A stretch of 64,000 nt of DNA from Methylaequor sp045563055 (GTDB taxonomy: Bacteria > Pseudomonadota > Alphaproteobacteria > Methylaequorales > Methylaequoraceae): positions 22,317 to 86,316 of the forward strand of contig JBJKUR010000009.1 in the NCBI GenBank assembly GCA_045563055.1. The letters are read 5' to 3'. The position numbers were made by a program, and so were the translations under genes. Below are positions 60,889 to 64,000 of the stretch, piece after piece. The notes beneath the pieces are model-generated. The model made no database searches. It worked only from the letters and a program-made list of their open reading frames with translations, and was not told where the DNA came from. Numbering within the stretch: position 1 is the first letter of the stretch; every line of letters starts with the position of its first letter.

Positions 60889-61716
60889 ATGAAATTATTA
60901 ATTTTTTCAGATATTGATGGGACATTTCTCAATCACTCAAACTATTCCTATGGTAATCTTAAAAAATATTTGGATAGGATTAAAAATAATTCTTATATAA
61001 TTTTCAACACCAGCAAAACTTTCAGCGAAGTATTTAATTTAAGTAAAAAGCTTGAACTAAAGTTCCCTTTTATTGTTGAAAATGGTGCTTGTATATTTTT
61101 TCCTAAAAATTGGTTGAAATTAAAAATACCTTCAGAAGGTTTTTTCAAATATAAAAGTTTTTACGGTTATAAACTTTCTAAATATAATTCTAAATATATA
61201 AAGTCAAAAATAACTAACTTAAAGAATAACTATAAGTTTTCATTTTACAGTGAACTAAATGAAGAAAAGATAAAAAATATTACAAACTTAAAGATTAAGG
61301 AAGTGAAAAGAAGCAAACAGAGAATGTTCACTGATCCAATTTTATGGGAAGATACAGATCAAAATATTATTAAATTTAAAGAGCAAGTACTCTCTTGGAA
61401 TAATAGTTTAAAAGTTTTTAAAGGTGGAAGATTTCTGCATATTTCAGATTATTATGACAAAACATTGGCAATGCAGAAATTTATAAGTTTAACTTCTACT
61501 GCGCTAAAGAAAAAATACATATCTGTATCACTTGGAGACAGTGAAAATGACATTGGTATGCTTGAAAATTCTGATTATAGTTGTATTGTTAAAAATAAGA
61601 ATTGTAGAATTTCTATAAAAAAAGAAAACAATGTCTATTTTAGTAAAAATGTTGCACCGGAGGGATGGAGTGAATCAATAGATTTTGTTTTAGAAATGGA
61701 GAAAAAAAATTTCTGA
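60889..61716 (+). CDS. glucosyl-/mannosyl-3-phosphoglycerate phosphatase (HAD family)
   Basis: HAD-superfamily phosphatase, 275 residues from ATG 60889, where the typical 'MKLLIFSDIDGTFLNHSNY' begins; the frame also reaches an ATG at 60799, but the added 30 residues look unlike the family. It has the nucleophile motif DIDGT, 'NTSKTFSEVF', a Cof/MPGP-type cap with 'PFIVENGACIFFP', and 'SLGDSENDIGMLENSDYSC' near the end. Next to gpgS, the expected job is removing phosphate from glucosyl-3-phosphoglycerate. The gpgS GTG follows 19 bases after its stop. Confidence 0.82.
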   Translation: MKLLIFSDIDGTFLNHSNYSYGNLKKYLDRIKNNSYIIFNTSKTFSEVFNLSKKLELKFPFIVENGACIFFPKNWLKLKIPSEGFFKYKSFYGYKLSKYNSKYIKSKITNLKNNYKFSFYSELNEEKIKNITNLKIKEVKRSKQRMFTDPILWEDTDQNIIKFKEQVLSWNNSLKVFKGGRFLHISDYYDKTLAMQKFISLTSTALKKKYISVSLGDSENDIGMLENSDYSCIVKNKNCRISIKKENNVYFSKNVAPEGWSESIDFVLEMEKKNF

Positions 61717-61735
61717 CTTTTATCAAAATGGTATT

Positions 61736-62923
61736 GTGGCTACTCTTCATAATTTCTCCAATAGGCCATATCAAGATTTGGAAAACGAACTAATTAAATT
61801 TTCAAAGTTCCGACCAATAACATTGATTTTACCCTCATTATATTCAGAGTTAAAAGGTGATGCACTCCCAAACATTATAAATGAAATTTCTAAAGTGAAA
61901 TTTCTCAAAAATATTGTTGTAGGTTTAGACAGAGCAAATAGAGAAGAATTTCAAAATGCTAAAAGGTTTTTTTCAAAATTACCACAAAGGCATGAAATTT
62001 TATGGAATGATGGACCTGGATTAAAAAAATTAGATAAAGAACTCTCTAAGCATAATTTAGCTCCTCAAGAAATGGGTAAAGGAAGGAATGTTTGGTATTG
62101 TATGGGTTATATTTTATCACTTGGTGATACCGAAGCAATCGCATTGCATGATTGTGATATAATTACATATAATAAAAATCTATTAGCAAGATTAGTTTAT
62201 CCAGTTGCTAACCCTAGATTTAATTTTGACTTCTGTAAAGGGTATTATCCTAGAGTCTCTAAAAATAAAGTTAGAGGGAGAGTCGCTAGACTTTTAGTAA
62301 CACCTTTATTAAGAGCTCTCGAAAAAACTATTGGTTCTAAAGAGTATATTTCATTCATTGACTCTTTTAGGTATCCTCTGGCTGGTGAATTTTCATTCAG
62401 AAGAAGAGTTCTAAAGGACATTAGAATCCCCTATGACTGGGGATTGGAAATAGGTGTTTTATCAGAGATGTACAGAAATTATGCATCAAATCGTCTTTGT
62501 CAAGTTGATATAGCGGAAAACTATGATCATAAACATCAAGATATTTCTTTGGATGATGTTTCTAAAGGACTATCTAAAATGTCAATTGATATTACAAAAG
62601 CAGTAATAAGGAAGCTAGCCTCTCAAGGAGAAACTTTTTCGATGTCAATATTCAGGTCACTTAAAGCAACTTACTATCGAGAAGCATTAGATTTTGTGCA
62701 AATTTATAAAAAAGATGCCTTGATGAACAAATATGAAATTGATGTGCATGAAGAAGAAACAGCAGTTGAGCTATTCGCCAAAAATATTATGATTGCGGGT
62801 CAAATATTCTTAGATTCGCCAATGGAATCTCCTAATATACCGACCTGGAGTAGAGTTGACACAGCTATCCCAGATTTTTTGGACAATCTTAAAAGATCAG
62901 TTGAAGAGGATAACAGAGACTAA
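61736..62923 (+). CDS. gpgS: glucosyl-3-phosphoglycerate synthase
   Basis: Retaining glycosyltransferase (GT81 type) joining glucose from an NDP-glucose to 3-phosphoglycerate, the first step to glucosylglycerate. 395 residues from GTG 61736; an ATG 8 bases upstream is in another frame. Landmarks are 'TLILPSLYSELKGDALPNII', 'GKGRNVWYCMGYILSLGD', the metal motif 'ALHDCDIITYNKNLLARLVY' (DCD) and 'PLAGEFSFRRRVLKDIRIPY', 'DWGLEIGVLSEMYRNYA'. It lies between the phosphatase and a GH13 phosphorylase gene, which supports the assignment. Confidence 0.88.
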   Translation: MATLHNFSNRPYQDLENELIKFSKFRPITLILPSLYSELKGDALPNIINEISKVKFLKNIVVGLDRANREEFQNAKRFFSKLPQRHEILWNDGPGLKKLDKELSKHNLAPQEMGKGRNVWYCMGYILSLGDTEAIALHDCDIITYNKNLLARLVYPVANPRFNFDFCKGYYPRVSKNKVRGRVARLLVTPLLRALEKTIGSKEYISFIDSFRYPLAGEFSFRRRVLKDIRIPYDWGLEIGVLSEMYRNYASNRLCQVDIAENYDHKHQDISLDDVSKGLSKMSIDITKAVIRKLASQGETFSMSIFRSLKATYYREALDFVQIYKKDALMNKYEIDVHEEETAVELFAKNIMIAGQIFLDSPMESPNIPTWSRVDTAIPDFLDNLKRSVEEDNRD

Positions 62924-62932
62924 CTATATCAT

Positions 62933-64000
62933 ATGAAAGAAATTGATGAAAAAAATTTATATAACTATTTAAGTGTCATTTATTGTAACTATAAAAAAAA
63001 AGAAATTGAAAAATTAATAACAGAAATCAAAGAAATATTTCAGAGTAGTTCTTCAGTAGATACCAAAGATGAGCTTTGGAACGAAAAAGATTGTTTTTTA
63101 ATAACTTATGCAGACTCAGTTAAAGACAAGAAACAAAATAATTTAAAAACTTTATATTCATTTCTATCAAATTATTGCAAAGAGTTTTCATTTATTCATA
63201 TTCTTCCATTTTATCCATATTCTTCTGATGATGGGTTTGCTGTCATTGACTATCAGAAGATTAATAATGAACATGGGAATTGGAAAGATTTTCAAAGAAT
63301 ATCTTCAAAATTCAAAATCATGACAGATCTTGTTATAAATCACTGTTCTTCAAAAAATCAGCTTTTTAAAAATTTTTTAAAAAATGAAAATCCAGGGGGA
63401 GATTTTTTTATTAGCAGCAATAAAAACTTTGACAGCTTTAAAAAAGTGATTAGACCACGCTCAAGCAAATTATCAAAGAAAGTAAGTGTTTGTGGAAAAG
63501 ATAAATTTGTTTGGTGCACTTTTAGTCACGACCAAGTAGATTTTAATTTTAAAAACCCTGATGTATTAATTTATTTTTTAAAGATAATTAAATTTTATAT
63601 TGATAAAGGCTCTAAGGGCTTGAGGTTAGATGCTGTAGCATTTCTTTGGAAAGAAAATGAAACAAATTGTATTAATTTGACACAAACACATTTAATTATA
63701 AGACTGATTAGATTGGTCATAGATAACTATAAAGATGACTGTTTAATTATCACTGAAACAAATATTCCAAATAATGAAAATTTAAGTTACTTTGGAAATA
63801 ACAATGAAGCTCATTGCATATATAATTTTTCTTTGGCTCCATTATTAATTCATGCGATTATTGCTGAGGATAGTTCATATTTAAAACAATGGTCAAGGAG
63901 TATGCCTCCTGCTCAATTTGGTAATTCTTATCTTAATTTTTTATCAACTCACGATGGAATAGGGATGCGTCCACTTGAGGGTATTCTACCAAGCTCTGAA
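62933..64000 (+). CDS. GH13 subfamily 18 phosphorylase, probably glucosylglycerate phosphorylase (3' end cut)
   Basis: The first 356 codons of a GH13 enzyme running off the window. 'ITYADSV', 'FIHILPFYPYSSDDGFAVID', 'MTDLVINHCSSKNQLFKNFL', the nucleophile aspartate in 'GLRLDAVAFLWKE', the acid/base glutamate in 'IITETNIPNNENLSYFG' and 'FLSTHDGIGMRPLEGILP' are the sucrose phosphorylase/YcjM pattern. The neighbours gpgS and the phosphatase favour glucosylglycerate over sucrose as substrate, releasing glucose 1-phosphate and glycerate. The start is 9 bases after gpgS. Confidence 0.85.
   Translation, partial: MKEIDEKNLYNYLSVIYCNYKKKEIEKLITEIKEIFQSSSSVDTKDELWNEKDCFLITYADSVKDKKQNNLKTLYSFLSNYCKEFSFIHILPFYPYSSDDGFAVIDYQKINNEHGNWKDFQRISSKFKIMTDLVINHCSSKNQLFKNFLKNENPGGDFFISSNKNFDSFKKVIRPRSSKLSKKVSVCGKDKFVWCTFSHDQVDFNFKNPDVLIYFLKIIKFYIDKGSKGLRLDAVAFLWKENETNCINLTQTHLIIRLIRLVIDNYKDDCLIITETNIPNNENLSYFGNNNEAHCIYNFSLAPLLIHAIIAEDSSYLKQWSRSMPPAQFGNSYLNFLSTHDGIGMRPLEGILPSSE

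Noticed and set aside
1..64000. CRISPR arrays, IS transposases, prophage genes or rRNA genes
   Set aside because: None was seen: no regularly spaced repeats, no DDE-type transposase frame, no phage structural gene and no rRNA sequence.

Overview
The window reads as a 64 kb stretch of an AT-rich alphaproteobacterial chromosome (about two thirds A+T by eye), probably from a small-genomed, free-living, marine-type lineage. This rests on gene order (rplM-rpsI-argC; rlmB, tRNA-Tyr, tRNA-Gly, tRNA-Trp, secE, nusG), on an ATP12-type F1-ATPase chaperone next to propionyl-CoA carboxylase, and on near-absent intergenic space. The lineage is an inference; no rRNA gene is present.

Layout. 1-7.6 kb: end of rplM, rpsI, argC, a gamma-carbonic-anhydrase-like protein, an OmpA-like lipoprotein, homoserine dehydrogenase, a PPi-type phosphofructokinase and recJ. 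7.7-13.4 kb: tRNA-Glu, then on the minus strand a vitamin B12 unit (cobalamin riboswitch, TonB-dependent receptor, TonB), msrA, a CPBP membrane protease, a PNPOx-like flavoprotein and rlmB. 13.4-44.4 kb: tRNA-Tyr, -Gly and -Trp, a sirtuin on the minus strand, then an almost unbroken plus-strand run of secE-nusG-L11-L1-L10-L7/L12-rpoBC, the str, S10 and spc clusters, adk, and the alpha cluster (rpsM-rpsK-rpoA-rplQ). 44.4-49.6 kb: rluC-like gene, ATP12 homologue, pccB and pccA. 49.6-56.3 kb: tRNA-Leu with an adjacent integrase homologue that has lost its catalytic residues, small envelope proteins, a glutathione-peroxidase homologue, an isochorismatase-like hydrolase, glnB-glnA behind a consensus-like sigma-54 element, an aminotransferase and an unknown small acidic protein. 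56.5-60.4 kb: tRNA-His followed by a two-gene insert (type III polyketide synthase plus ICMT-family methyltransferase) closed by a 50-nt imperfect copy of the tRNA-His 3' half, then a MarR regulator, an alpha/beta hydrolase and an SDR. 60.4-64 kb: a small exported protein and a glucosylglycerate set (GpgP-like phosphatase, GpgS, and a truncated GH13 phosphorylase).

How the genes work together. Most of the window is the translation and transcription core. The accessory logic lies in four places: riboswitch-controlled B12 uptake, consistent with use of propionate through PccAB and a B12-dependent mutase elsewhere; nitrogen control at glnBA; synthesis and phosphorolysis of the compatible solute glucosylglycerate; and a small polyketide cassette placed at tRNA-His.

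Cautions. Three genes (argC, the OmpA-like lipoprotein and rplX) are frameshifted as given. All five shifts are in the same direction (one extra base, or two missing), and at least three are best explained by one extra A in a short A run. Because rplX is essential, sequence error is the leading explanation, but true decay of the other two cannot be excluded from one sequence. The best candidates for something new are the tRNA-His polyketide cassette, the catalytically stripped integrase at tRNA-Leu, the low-complexity tails on at least five ribosomal proteins, and a sigma-54 element that abuts the glnB start codon.
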